Of a DNA stretch of 64,000 nucleotides, positions 8,793-17,337 are shown in pieces (position 1 is the first letter of the stretch; every line of letters starts with the position of its first letter). The DNA comes from Sphingopyxis chilensis (GTDB lineage Bacteria > Pseudomonadota > Alphaproteobacteria > Sphingomonadales > Sphingomonadaceae), in assembly GCF_035930445.1 (NCBI RefSeq), contig NZ_CP142394.1, positions 405,501-469,500 on the forward strand, in the 5' to 3' direction. Both the position numbers and the translations under genes were made by a program. Below the pieces are notes generated by a model. That model saw only the letters and a list, made by a program, of their open reading frames with translations. It was not told where the DNA came from and made no database searches.

Positions 8793-9200
8793 TCAATCGC
8801 CGAGGTTGATGGTCAGGTTCATACCGCTTTGGGCGCTGACCTGGGCGCCGGTGTTGATCAGCAGATTGCCGACGCCATTGAAATTGGACAGGGCGAAATC
8901 GCTGAGCGCGACCGACCCCGCGGTGTAATCGCCGTTGAGCACATTGCCCGCGACGAGCGATTCCATCGTCTGGTTGGTGATCACGAGCGATTGGCCGCCG
9001 CGTTGCGTGTCGAGTTCGTTGTCGTTCAGCATCGGCGATTTGCGTTCGGCGCGCGCCGGGATCGCGGGCGTCGCGACGCCCTCGGCAGCGACGAATTCTG
9101 CCACGACGGGCATCGCCACGTCGGGCGGGGGAAGTTGGGCCGATACCGGCACGGACAAGCCTGCCATAATCAGCAAAACCGGGACGATCGGGGGTCTCAT
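8793..9200 (-). CDS. Small exported protein with double-glycine leader motif
   Basis: 135 aa. Signal peptide residues 1-21 (ends PVSA). A Pro/Ala-rich spacer leads to MLNDNELDTQRGG at 57-69. Counting back from GG this has Leu at -12, Glu at -8 and Leu at -7, a close match to the LSxxELxxIxGG leader of C39 substrates. The part after GG is 66 residues of Asn/Gly/Ser-rich predicted strands (SLVAGNVLNGDYTAGSVALS), ending GNLLINTGAQVSAQSGMNLT. It resembles a minor amyloid subunit. The peptidase gene follows at 6 bp. Confidence 0.6.
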   Translation of the reverse strand: MRPPIVPVLLIMAGLSVPVSAQLPPPDVAMPVVAEFVAAEGVATPAIPARAERKSPMLNDNELDTQRGGQSLVITNQTMESLVAGNVLNGDYTAGSVALSDFALSNFNGVGNLLINTGAQVSAQSGMNLTINLGD

Positions 9201-9231
9201 GACGCGCTCCTAGAAAGCGATACGGGAAGAA

Positions 9232-9265
9232 ATGGCCGGCCCGCCAGTGGTGCCGGGCCGGCCAT
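9232..9265 (-). terminator. Strong intercistronic hairpin after the putative amyloid subunit
   Basis: A perfect 12-bp stem (ATGGCCGGCCCG / CGGGCCGGCCAT) with a 10-nt loop. On the minus strand it begins 13 bp past the 9279 stop and is followed by TTTCTTCCC. It probably acts as a partial terminator or 3' stabiliser, so that the first gene makes more product than the downstream genes. Confidence 0.65.
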
Positions 9266-9278
9266 CCGGGGGGACTGA

Positions 9279-9800
9279 TCAGTCGCCGCCGCCGCCGCCG
9301 CCGCCGGCCGGGGCGCTGTCGCCGAAGCTGACAGTGCCGCTCGCCGCGATGTTGGTCGCGGCCTGGGTGTTGGCGTTGATGCCCGTGTTCCAGGCGGCGT
9401 TCAGGATGCCCGCATAAGCCGCAAAGGCATTGCCGCGCACCGAGTTGTTGCCGCTGTTGTAGCCGACAGCCGTTTCGGTGCCGTCTTCACCGTCCAGATC
9501 GACGACTTCGTCGAGGTTCTGGTTGGTGTTGTTCGCGCTGAGCGTCTGCGTCGCGACAACGAGGCTGTTGCCGTTGAACGAACCGTTGCCGTCGTTGTCC
9601 TGGTCGTCGTCCGAGAAGGTATCGGCGGCATTGTCCTGGACGAACAGGTCGATCAGGTCGTTCACAACGACCGTATCGCTGTTGTTACCCGACGCACCGG
9701 TCGTGGTGTTGTCGTTGTCCTGGTTCTGTTGCGCCAGCGCGGGCGCTGCGGTTGCTGCAAGGGCCAGCGTCGAGACCGCAAGCATGACTTTCTTGATCAT
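9279..9800 (-). CDS. Secreted N/Q/D/G-rich protein, putative functional amyloid subunit
   Basis: 173 aa. Clear signal peptide (MIKKVMLAVSTLALAATAAP, cleaved near ALA-QQ at 23-25). The mature part is low in Lys/Arg and rich in Asn, Asp, Gln, Gly, Ala and Ser. It has irregular repeats such as SANNTNQNLDEVVDLDGE and TGINANTQAATNIAASG and ends in a Gly run. This composition is typical of secreted amyloid subunits (FapC/FapB) and of Asn-rich adhesins. It is the first gene of the minus-strand operon and is followed by a strong hairpin, as expected for a highly expressed subunit. No cysteines are present. Not matched to a named family. Confidence 0.55.
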   Translation of the reverse strand: MIKKVMLAVSTLALAATAAPALAQQNQDNDNTTTGASGNNSDTVVVNDLIDLFVQDNAADTFSDDDQDNDGNGSFNGNSLVVATQTLSANNTNQNLDEVVDLDGEDGTETAVGYNSGNNSVRGNAFAAYAGILNAAWNTGINANTQAATNIAASGTVSFGDSAPAGGGGGGGD

Positions 9801-10019
9801 GACTTCTTCCTCTCAAAAATGGGGACGGCTCGCGATGCCGGATGGCATGGCTGATGCGGATCCTCCCCGACTCCGTCCGCATCGGTGCGAACAAGGCGAT
9901 GATGCTCCGCCGCGGCATTTGCCGCTTTGCGAATTGGCAATGTCGGGGGTGGAGAATTACCCAGATGATAACAGTAGGAGGAATTGCGTGCGGTCGATTC
10001 CGCGCCGAATCCGCTGTTT
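9801..10019 (-). promoter_or_regulatory. Promoter/leader region of the amyloid-like operon
   Basis: 219 bp upstream of the 9800 start. It holds a Crp/Fnr-like inverted repeat, TTGC-GAATTG-GCAA, at 9927-9940, about 127 bp before the start codon, and an 8-bp hairpin (GATGCGGA / TCCGCATC, 9853-9883) in the presumed 5' leader. The Crp/Fnr protein encoded at 5273 is the obvious candidate to bind here (inference). Confidence 0.45.
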
Positions 10020-10856
10020 TCAGGCGAGGTCCGCGCGCATTGTTATGCGCCCGGCGACATCGCGCGCCCACAATCGCGCACCGCCGCCGTCGCGAGTCAG
10101 GCAGAGGTCAAAGGGCGCACCGTCGATAAGCGGCGCTTCGGCGCGAAAGCGGAAGGCGCGGGGGGCAAAGCCGGCGCGCAGCGCATGATCGATCAGCAGC
10201 GTCGCGATCAGCGGGCCGTGGACAACGAGCCCGGCATAGCCCTCGACGCCCTCCGCATAATCGCGGTCGTAATGGATGCGGTGCGCGTTGAAGGTGAGCG
10301 CCGAATAGCGGAACAGCAGCACCGGATCGGGCAGGACGCTGCGGACCGCGTCGGCGGGTTCCGTCTCGGCCGGCCGCGCGGGCGGGGCCGCCGGGACAGG
10401 CGAGGCGGGTGCAGGTTCGCGAAAGACGATATCCTGCTCCTCGCGGATCGCTGCAACGCCGTCGGCGGTAATGTCGTGGCGCAGCGTCACGAACAGCAGG
10501 TCGCCGCTCGCGCCGCGTTTGGGCTTGATCGCGTCGATCGTGGTGACGCGTGTCAGCGCGGCGCCGACCGGAACGGGCGCCAGAAAGTCGACGCGGCTGC
10601 CCGCCCACATGCGGCGGGGAAGGGGGATGGGCGGGAGCAGGCTCTGGGCGTCGCGGCGCGGGTGGCCGTCCTCGCCAATCTCCGACTGGCGCGCGGTGGG
10701 AAGGAAATAGAGCCAGTGGCCGAGCGGCGGGACGGTGCCGGACGCCCATGGCGGCACATCATGATCGAGCAACGCGGCGAGGCCCGCGAGCGGTGCCGCG
10801 GCCGCGATGTCCTCGCGCGTTTCGCTGCGTCCGACCCAGGCGGAATAATCGTCCAT
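10020..10856 (-). CDS. Hotdog-fold hydratase (FAS1-like dehydratase / mesaconyl-C4-CoA hydratase type)
   Basis: 278 aa, with two hotdog halves joined by a Pro/Ala-rich linker near residues 145-170. The C-terminal half has the hydratase signature FNAHRIHYDRDYAEGVEGY, then LVVHGPLIATLL. This resembles MaoC/HTD2-like hydratases and mesaconyl-CoA hydratases, which add water to an enoyl-CoA. The start overlaps the acyl-CoA dehydrogenase stop by 1 bp (TGATG), so the pair likely performs two successive steps, oxidation then hydration of an acyl-CoA. Substrate unknown. Confidence 0.75.
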   Translation of the reverse strand: MDDYSAWVGRSETREDIAAAAPLAGLAALLDHDVPPWASGTVPPLGHWLYFLPTARQSEIGEDGHPRRDAQSLLPPIPLPRRMWAGSRVDFLAPVPVGAALTRVTTIDAIKPKRGASGDLLFVTLRHDITADGVAAIREEQDIVFREPAPASPVPAAPPARPAETEPADAVRSVLPDPVLLFRYSALTFNAHRIHYDRDYAEGVEGYAGLVVHGPLIATLLIDHALRAGFAPRAFRFRAEAPLIDGAPFDLCLTRDGGGARLWARDVAGRITMRADLA

Positions 10857-12019
10857 CAGAAACTCTTGGGCAGGCCGAGCGCGTGGGTCGCGACATGGCT
10901 CAGGATCAGGTTCGTGCTGATCGGCGCGACCTGATACAGCCGCGTCTCGCGAAACTTGCGCTCAACGTCATATTCCTCGGCAAAGCCGAAGCCGCCGTGC
11001 GTCTGGATGCACATGTCTGCGGCGTACCAGCTCGCTTCCGACGCCAGCAGCTTCGCCATATTCGCGTTGGTCCCGCAGTCCGCGCCGGCGTCGAAAAGGC
11101 GTGCCGCCTTGTCGACCATCTCGGCAGCGGCGGCGATCTGCACCCAGGCGCGGGCGATGGGGAACTGGACACCCTGATTCTCGCCGATCGCGCGGCCGAA
11201 GACCGAACGGTCGCTGGCATAGGCCGTGGCACGATCGACAAAGAAGCGTCCGTCGCCGATACATTCGGACGCAATCAGGATGCGTTCGGCGTTCATGCCC
11301 GACAGGATGTAGCGAAAGCCCTTGCCCTCCTCGCCGATCAGGTTGGCGGCGGGAACCTCAAGGTCGTCGAAGAACAGCTCGGTCGTCGCATGGTTGAGCA
11401 TCGTGCGCACGGGGCGGATGGTCAGGCCCTTGCCCAGCGCGTCGCGCATATCGACGAGGAGGACGCTCATTCCGTCGGACGGCTTGGCGCATTCGTCACG
11501 CGACGTGGTGCGGCAGAGGAGGATCATCAGGTCCGAATGTTCGGCGCGGCTGATCCAGATTTTCTGGCCGTTGACGATATATTTGTCGCCGACCCTTTTG
11601 GCGAAGGTGCGGATGCGCGTGGTGTCGGTGCCCGCGGTCGGCTCGGTCACGCCAAAGGCCTGGAGGCGGAGTTCGCCGCTGGCGATCGCGGGCAGATAGG
11701 CCTGCTTCTGCGCTTCCGACCCGTGCTTGAGCAGCGTGCCCATCGTGTACATTTGCGCATGGCAGGCGCCGCCGTTGCCCCCCGACCGGTGGATTTCCTC
11801 GAGCACCGCAGTAGCCGCGCCAAGGCCGAGGCCCGAGCCGCCATAGTCTTCGGGGATCAGGACCGAGAGGAAGCCCGCTTCGGTCAGCCTGCGCACAAAC
11901 TCGGTCGGATAGATGCGGTCGCGGTCGAGCCTTTGCCAATATCCGCCGGGAAAATCGGCGCAGAGGCGGCGCACCGCCTCACGGATTTCGGGGTAGCTCT
12001 GCGGCTGGACTTCGGACAT
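10856..12019 (-). CDS. Acyl-CoA dehydrogenase family protein
   Basis: 387 aa. The FAD-dependent acyl-CoA dehydrogenase fold is plain: LIPEDYGGSGLGLGAATAVL, then QAFGVTEPTAGTDTTRI (FAD/substrate loop) and IQTHGGFGFAEEYDVER near the C-terminus. At the position of the usual catalytic glutamate (the YEGT motif of medium-chain enzymes) this protein reads YQVAPIST, so the standard base is absent; the base may be elsewhere, as in some family members. It lies 75 bp downstream of hutU on the same strand and may be read from the hut operon, although a hairpin separates them. Confidence 0.85.
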   Translation of the reverse strand: MSEVQPQSYPEIREAVRRLCADFPGGYWQRLDRDRIYPTEFVRRLTEAGFLSVLIPEDYGGSGLGLGAATAVLEEIHRSGGNGGACHAQMYTMGTLLKHGSEAQKQAYLPAIASGELRLQAFGVTEPTAGTDTTRIRTFAKRVGDKYIVNGQKIWISRAEHSDLMILLCRTTSRDECAKPSDGMSVLLVDMRDALGKGLTIRPVRTMLNHATTELFFDDLEVPAANLIGEEGKGFRYILSGMNAERILIASECIGDGRFFVDRATAYASDRSVFGRAIGENQGVQFPIARAWVQIAAAAEMVDKAARLFDAGADCGTNANMAKLLASEASWYAADMCIQTHGGFGFAEEYDVERKFRETRLYQVAPISTNLILSHVATHALGLPKSF

Positions 12020-12027
12020 CGGCGTTC

Positions 12028-12055
12028 GGCTCTCCCCAGAAGGATGGGGAGAGCC
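12028..12055 (-). promoter_or_regulatory. Hairpin covering the Shine-Dalgarno of the acyl-CoA dehydrogenase gene
   Basis: A perfect 10-bp stem, GGCTCTCCCC / GGGGAGAGCC, with an 8-nt loop. On the minus strand the 3' arm GGGGAGAGCC lies 8 nt before the ATG at 12019 and contains the only good ribosome-binding site. When folded, it would mask that site. A second weak hairpin (12070-12090) lies between this and hutU. It could instead simply be a terminator, but no T-tract follows. Confidence 0.5.
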
Positions 12056-12094
12056 TTAGAATACGAAGCTGTTTCGGCGCAACTGAAACAAGCG

Positions 12095-13771
12095 TCAGAT
12101 GCTCGGCAAGTCGAGGCCCTTTTCGCGCGCGCAGTCGATCGCGACGTCATAGCCCGCGTCGGCATGGCGCATCACGCCGGTGCCGGGGTCGTTCCACAGC
12201 ACACGCTCGAGCCGCTTCGCCGCTTCGGGCGTACCGTCGGCGACGATCACCATACCGCTATGCTGCGAATAGCCCATGCCGACGCCGCCGCCATGATGGA
12301 GCGATACCCAGGTCGCGCCCGACGCCGTGTTGAGCAGCGCATTGAGCAGCGGCCAGTCGGAGACGGCATCGCTGCCGTCGCGCATCGCCTCGGTCTCGCG
12401 GTTGGGGCTGGCCACCGAGCCTGAATCGAGATGGTCGCGGCCGATCACGACGGGAGCTTTCAATTCGCCCGACGCCACCATCTCGTTGAAGGCGAGCCCC
12501 AGCCGGTGGCGGTCGCCGAGTCCGACCCAGCAGATGCGTGCGGGCAGCCCCTGGAACCGGATTTTGTCGCGCGCCATGTCGAGCCAGTTGTGCAGATGCG
12601 CGTTGTCGGGGAGAAGCTCCTTCACCTTGGCGTCGGTCTTGTAGATATCCTCGGGATCGCCCGAGAGTGCTACCCAACGGAAGGGGCCGATGCCGCGGCA
12701 GAAGAGCGGGCGGACATAGGCGGGAACGAAGCCAGGGAAGTCGAAGGCATTTTCGACACCCTCGTCCTTCGCCATCTGGCGGATATTGTTGCCATAGTCG
12801 GTCGTCGGGACCCCCGCAGCCTGAAAGTCGAGCATGGCCCTTACATGCACCGCCATCGACGCCTTCGCGGCCTTTGCGACGGCTGCAGGATCGCTCTCGC
12901 GCTTCGTGAACCACTCGTCGAGCGTCCAGCCGGCGGGGAGGTATCCGTTGACCGGATCGTGCGCCGAGGTCTGGTCGGTGAGCAGGTCGGGGCGCATGCC
13001 GCGGCGGACCATCTCGGGCAGGATTTCGGCGGCGTTGCCAAGCAGACCGACCGACACGGGCTTGCCCTCGGCGTGGGCTTCCTCGATCATTGCCAACGCT
13101 TCGTCGATGCTCGCCGCCTGCTTGTCGAGATAGCCGGTGCGCAGGCGCATCTCGATGCGGCTCGGCTGGCATTCGATCGCGAGGCACGACGCGCCCGCCA
13201 TCACCGCCGCGAGCGGCTGCGCGCCGCCCATGCCGCCGAGCCCCGCCGTGAGCAACCAGCGGCCAGACAGGTCGCCGCCATAATGCTGGCGTCCCATCTC
13301 GACGAAGGTTTCGTAAGTGCCCTGAACGATGCCCTGGCTGCCGATATAGATCCAGCTGCCCGCGGTCATCTGACCGTACATCATCAGGCCCTTTTTATCG
13401 AGCTCGTGGAAATGATCCCAGTTCGCCCATTCGGGGACGAGGTTCGAATTGGCGAGCAGCACGCGCGGCGCGTCGCTATGGGTGCGGAACACGCCCACCG
13501 GCTTACCCGACTGGATGAGCAAAGTCTCGTCGCCATCGAGCCGCTTCAGCGTCTCGACGATCCGGTCATAGCTTTCCCAGTCGCGCGCGGCGCGGCCGAT
13601 GCCGCCATAGACGACGAGTTCGTGCGGCGCCTCGGCGACGTCGGGATGGAGGTTGTTCATCAGCATCCGCATCGGCGCTTCGGTGAGCCAGCTCTTTGCC
13701 GTGATGTCGGGGCCAGTCGCCGGGCGGATCACGCGGCTGTTGTCCAACCTCGGATTAAGGGGGCGGGTCAT
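12095..13771 (-). CDS. hutU: Urocanate hydratase
   Basis: 558 aa, full length for urocanase. It converts urocanate to imidazolonepropionate using tightly bound NAD+. Typical blocks are [19 protein letters not shown] near the N-terminus, the NAD-binding region [10 protein letters not shown] near residue 180, [16 protein letters not shown] near 270, and [18 protein letters not shown] near 490. The start codon overlaps the hutG stop by 4 bp. It is the last gene of hutI-hutH-hutG-hutU and acts as step two of histidine breakdown in the cytoplasm. Confidence 0.97.
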   Translation of the reverse strand: MTRPLNPRLDNSRVIRPATGPDITAKSWLTEAPMRMLMNNLHPDVAEAPHELVVYGGIGRAARDWESYDRIVETLKRLDGDETLLIQSGKPVGVFRTHSDAPRVLLANSNLVPEWANWDHFHELDKKGLMMYGQMTAGSWIYIGSQGIVQGTYETFVEMGRQHYGGDLSGRWLLTAGLGGMGGAQPLAAVMAGASCLAIECQPSRIEMRLRTGYLDKQAASIDEALAMIEEAHAEGKPVSVGLLGNAAEILPEMVRRGMRPDLLTDQTSAHDPVNGYLPAGWTLDEWFTKRESDPAAVAKAAKASMAVHVRAMLDFQAAGVPTTDYGNNIRQMAKDEGVENAFDFPGFVPAYVRPLFCRGIGPFRWVALSGDPEDIYKTDAKVKELLPDNAHLHNWLDMARDKIRFQGLPARICWVGLGDRHRLGLAFNEMVASGELKAPVVIGRDHLDSGSVASPNRETEAMRDGSDAVSDWPLLNALLNTASGATWVSLHHGGGVGMGYSQHSGMVIVADGTPEAAKRLERVLWNDPGTGVMRHADAGYDVAIDCAREKGLDLPSI

Positions 13772-14571
13772 GTTCGTCCTTTCGCAAAATCGAGGGTCGC
13801 GGCGATCACTTGCTCCAGCACGGGCCGGATCGCGGGGTTGGGGTCGAGGGGGGAGGGCCAGTTGGCGTGGGTGATCGGTTCGGGCTCGGCCATGTAACCG
13901 CGCTGCGCGAGTTCCATCTGGATCGCGTGGATGCCATCATCGGGGCGGCCGTAGTGGCGCGTCGTCCAGCCGCCCTTGAAGCGGCCGTTGACGACATGGC
14001 TGCGACCGCTCGCCGCACAGATGTTGGCGACGATGGTCTCGAGCTCGGGAGCTGAGGTGGCGCCACCGTTGGTGCCGATGTTGAATTGGGGCAGTTCGCC
14101 TTCGAACAGGCGCGGGACGTGGCTGCGGATCGAGTGCGCGTCGTAGAGGACGACCTTGCCGTGCGCGGCTTTCAGGCGGTCGAGTTCCGCTGTCAGGACT
14201 TCATGATAGGGGCGATGATAGAGGTTGAGCCGCTGGGTGATCGCCGCTTCGTCGGGCTGGTCGAAGCGATAGAGCGGTTTGCCGTCGAAGGTCGTTGTCG
14301 GGCACAGCTCGGTCGTCGCCTGCCCGGGGTAGAGCGACGCACCCGAGGGATCGCGGTTCATGTCGATCACGCTGCGCGAAATATCGGTCGCGACCAGTGT
14401 CGCGCCCAGATCGGCGGCAAAGGCGTAAAGCTCGGCGATCCACCAGTCGGTGTCGATCTGCGCATGCCAGGGTGACACGAACTCCTCGTCGAGCCCCGCG
14501 AGATCGGTTCCGCCATGCGGGAAGGCGATGACAAGCGGCGCGTCGCCGCGATGGACGCGCAGCCAGTCCAT
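13768..14571 (-). CDS. hutG: N-formylglutamate deformylase
   Basis: 267 aa. It belongs to the N-formylglutamate amidohydrolase family: [20 protein letters not shown] at the start, then [20 protein letters not shown] in the middle (metal/substrate residues) and [18 protein letters not shown] later. It hydrolyses N-formylglutamate to glutamate and formate, the last step of the five-step pathway. This fits the presence of HutF rather than formiminoglutamase. Its ATG overlaps the hutH stop by 1 bp and its stop overlaps the hutU start. Confidence 0.95.
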   Translation of the reverse strand: MDWLRVHRGDAPLVIAFPHGGTDLAGLDEEFVSPWHAQIDTDWWIAELYAFAADLGATLVATDISRSVIDMNRDPSGASLYPGQATTELCPTTTFDGKPLYRFDQPDEAAITQRLNLYHRPYHEVLTAELDRLKAAHGKVVLYDAHSIRSHVPRLFEGELPQFNIGTNGGATSAPELETIVANICAASGRSHVVNGRFKGGWTTRHYGRPDDGIHAIQMELAQRGYMAEPEPITHANWPSPLDPNPAIRPVLEQVIAATLDFAKGRT

Positions 14572-16103
14572 CAGCCGAGGCCCGGCAGGCTGGCGGGCAC
14601 CGCGGCGACGAGGCTGCCCGATCGGACCAGCGCGGTCGCGGCCTCCATGTCGGGGTGGAAATGGCGGTCGTCTTCGAGCGTCGGGACTTCGGCGCGGAGA
14701 TGCTGGTGTGCGGCTTCGATCGCGTCACTCGATTTGAGCGGGGCGTGGAAGTCGATCCCCTGGCACGCCGCGAGCAGTTCGATGCCGATCACCGCACTGG
14801 TGTTGTCGGCCATGTCGAGCAGGCGGCGCGCACCGTGCGCGGCCATCGAAACATGGTCCTCCTGGTTCGCCGAAGTCGGTATCGAGTCGACGCTCGCGGG
14901 ATAGGCGCGCTGCTTGTTCTCGCTGACGAGCGCCGCGGCGGTGACCTGCGGGATCATGAAGCCCGAATTGAGGCCGGGACGCGGGGTGAGGAAGGCGGGC
15001 AGGCCCGACAGCGCTGGGTCGACGAGCATCGCGATGCGGCGTTCGGCGATCGAGCCGATCTCGCACAGCGCCATCGCGATCATGTCGGCGGCGAAGGCGA
15101 CGGGCTCGGCGTGGAAATTGCCGCCCGACAGCGCTTCGTCCCCAAACGGACCAGCGCCGGCGAAGATCAGCGGGTTGTCGGAGACGCCGTTCGCCTCGAT
15201 GCGCAGCGTCGTTGCCGCTTGACGTAACAGGTCGAGCACGGCTCCCATCACCTGCGGCTGGCAGCGGAGGCAATAGGGGTCTTGCACGCGCGGATCGTCG
15301 ATGGCGTGCGAGGCGCGGATCGCCGATCCCGCCATCAGGGTGCGCAGTGCATCGCCGACCTCGCGCTGGCCGGCATGGCCGCGCAATGCGTGGATGCGCG
15401 CGTCGAACGGCGCGTCGGAGCCCTTGGCGGCCTCGGTCGACAGCGCGCCGGTGATCAGCGCCGAGTGGAAGATGGTTTCGGCGCGGAACAGCCCCGCGAG
15501 CGCGTTGGCGGTCGAAAATTGCGTGCCGTTGAGGAGCGCGAGGCCTTCCTTTGGGCCAAGGTCGAGCGGCGCGAGGCCGGCCTTCGCCAGCGCGTCGGCC
15601 GCAGCGACGCGTTCGCCCGCGACCTCGATCTCGCCGACGCCGATCATCGCCGTGGCCATGTGCGACAGCGGCGCAAGATCGCCGCTCGCACCGACCGAGC
15701 CCTGCGACGGCACAACGGGGGTCAGCCCCTTCGCCAGCATCGCCTCAAGCATCGCCACCGTTTCGCGCCGCACCCCCGATGCGCCGACGCCAAAGCTCGC
15801 GAGCTTCAATGCCATCATCAGCCGAACGACAGGGGTAGGGGAGGAAGCACCGGTGCCCGCAGCATGGCTGAGCACGATGTTGCGCTGGAGCGTCGCCAGA
15901 TCGTCGCTCGCGATGCGCACGCTCGCCAGCTTTCCAAAGCCGGTGTTGATGCCATAGACCGGATCGCCCTTGGCAACGATGCGTGCCACCGCGGCGGCGC
16001 TCGCATCGATCGCATCCCACGCCTCGGCATTGAGCGCCGCGCTCGCGCCTTCATAGATGGCACGCCAGTCGGCGAGCGTCATCGCGCCGGGGGTGATGAT
16101 CAT
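14571..16103 (-). CDS. hutH: Histidine ammonia-lyase
   Basis: 510 aa, the normal length. The Ala-Ser-Gly triplet that cyclises to the MIO cofactor is at residues 139-141 within [16 protein letters not shown]. Other family blocks are [12 protein letters not shown] near 50 and [18 protein letters not shown] near 340. It removes ammonia from L-histidine to give urocanate, the committed step. The start overlaps the hutI stop by 4 bp. Confidence 0.97.
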   Translation of the reverse strand: MIITPGAMTLADWRAIYEGASAALNAEAWDAIDASAAAVARIVAKGDPVYGINTGFGKLASVRIASDDLATLQRNIVLSHAAGTGASSPTPVVRLMMALKLASFGVGASGVRRETVAMLEAMLAKGLTPVVPSQGSVGASGDLAPLSHMATAMIGVGEIEVAGERVAAADALAKAGLAPLDLGPKEGLALLNGTQFSTANALAGLFRAETIFHSALITGALSTEAAKGSDAPFDARIHALRGHAGQREVGDALRTLMAGSAIRASHAIDDPRVQDPYCLRCQPQVMGAVLDLLRQAATTLRIEANGVSDNPLIFAGAGPFGDEALSGGNFHAEPVAFAADMIAMALCEIGSIAERRIAMLVDPALSGLPAFLTPRPGLNSGFMIPQVTAAALVSENKQRAYPASVDSIPTSANQEDHVSMAAHGARRLLDMADNTSAVIGIELLAACQGIDFHAPLKSSDAIEAAHQHLRAEVPTLEDDRHFHPDMEAATALVRSGSLVAAVPASLPGLG

Positions 16104-17284
16104 TGTCCGTCCTTGATACGTTGGTGCAGTGGGTTGAAGCCGATACGGTAAACCAGCTCGGCGGGGGCGGTGACGTCCCAGATCGCCAGGTCGCAGGCCT
16201 TTCCCGCTTCGAGCGTTCCGATTTCAGCAGCGAGCCCGAGCGCGGCGGCGGCGTTGACCGTCACCCCGCGCAACGCCTCGACCACCGTCAGCCCGAACAA
16301 GGTCGCGCCCATGTTGAGCATCAGCAGCAGCGAGGTCGTCGGCGAGGTGCCGGGATTGTTGTCGGTCGCCAGCGCGATCCGCACGCCGTGGCGGCGCATC
16401 GCTGCGATCGGCGGCAATTGGGTCTCGCGCATGAAATAATAGGCACCGGGCAGCAGCACCGCGACCGTACCGGCTACCGCCATGGCGCCAATATCGTCGT
16501 CGGTGGCATGTTCGAGATGATCGGCCGACAGCGCGCCGAACTTTGCGGCGAGCGCGCTGCCGTGGAGCGCCGACAATTGTTCGGCGTGGAGCTTGACCGC
16601 AAGGCCGTGCGCCTTTGCCGCTTCGATCACCCGCTCGCATTGCGCCGGCGAAAAGCCGATGCCTTCGCAGAACGCATCGACCGCGGTGGCGAGCGATGCG
16701 GCGGCCGGCATCATCTCGCCCACCACGAGGTCGATATAGGCGTCGCTGTCGCCTTTATATTCTGGGGGCAGCGCGTGCGCGCCGAGGAAGGTCGGCTCGA
16801 TGCGGATCGCCCGGCGCCGGCCCAAGGCGCGCGCCGCGCGCAGCATCTTCAATTCATCGGCGGTCGAAAGGCCATAACCCGACTTGATTTCGATTGTCGT
16901 GACGCCCTCGGCGATCAGCGCATCTAGGCGGGGCAGGGCGCTTTCGACGAGGTCGTCTTCGCTCGCCTCACGCGTCGCGCGCATCGTCGAGACGATGCCG
17001 CCGCCGGCGCGGGCAATCTCCTCATAAGTCGCACCCTCGAGCCGCATCGCCCATTCGTTCGCGCGGTTGCCGCCGTGGACCAGGTGCGTGTGGCAGTCGA
17101 TCAGGCCGGGTGTGATCAGCCGACCCTGGCAGTCATGGATATGGGCTTCGCTCGTCGGCGCGCCGCCCGCCGGCCCCGCATAGACGATCCGGCCGTCCTT
17201 CGCGGCGATCACGCCGTCGTCAATCAAGCCGAGCTCGTCATCGGCCATCGTCGCGATTCGGGCGTTCGTCCAGCGTTGCTCCAT
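16100..17284 (-). CDS. hutI: Imidazolonepropionase
   Basis: 394 aa from the ATG at 17284. An in-frame ATG at 17311 exists, but it lies inside the 18-bp operator palindrome and has no ribosome-binding site, so I prefer the second. The amidohydrolase metal site [15 protein letters not shown] and the later [28 protein letters not shown] and [12 protein letters not shown] blocks identify HutI. It opens the imidazolone ring of 4-imidazolone-5-propionate to N-formimidoylglutamate. First gene of the minus-strand hut operon. Confidence 0.95.
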   Translation of the reverse strand: MEQRWTNARIATMADDELGLIDDGVIAAKDGRIVYAGPAGGAPTSEAHIHDCQGRLITPGLIDCHTHLVHGGNRANEWAMRLEGATYEEIARAGGGIVSTMRATREASEDDLVESALPRLDALIAEGVTTIEIKSGYGLSTADELKMLRAARALGRRRAIRIEPTFLGAHALPPEYKGDSDAYIDLVVGEMMPAAASLATAVDAFCEGIGFSPAQCERVIEAAKAHGLAVKLHAEQLSALHGSALAAKFGALSADHLEHATDDDIGAMAVAGTVAVLLPGAYYFMRETQLPPIAAMRRHGVRIALATDNNPGTSPTTSLLLMLNMGATLFGLTVVEALRGVTVNAAAALGLAAEIGTLEAGKACDLAIWDVTAPAELVYRIGFNPLHQRIKDGQ

Positions 17285-17309
17285 CTGGACAGTCTCGCGC
17301 CGATGCGCC

Positions 17310-17327
17310 ATTATGTCTAGACATAAT
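17310..17327. promoter_or_regulatory. Palindromic operator between hutI and hutF (probable HutC site)
   Basis: ATTATGTCTAGACATAAT is a perfect 18-bp palindrome in the divergent hutI/hutF control region, 10 bp upstream of the hutF start. GntR/HutC repressors bind such symmetric sites, and hutC is the third gene to the right. The likely inducer is urocanate, as in other HutC systems (established knowledge for the family). Confidence 0.8.
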
Positions 17328-17337
17328 ATGAGGACAG

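Noticed and set aside
9279..9800. Calcium-binding RTX adhesin
   Set aside because: Asp/Gly/Asn are frequent, but there are no GGxGxDxxx nonapeptide repeats and no type I secretion genes nearby.
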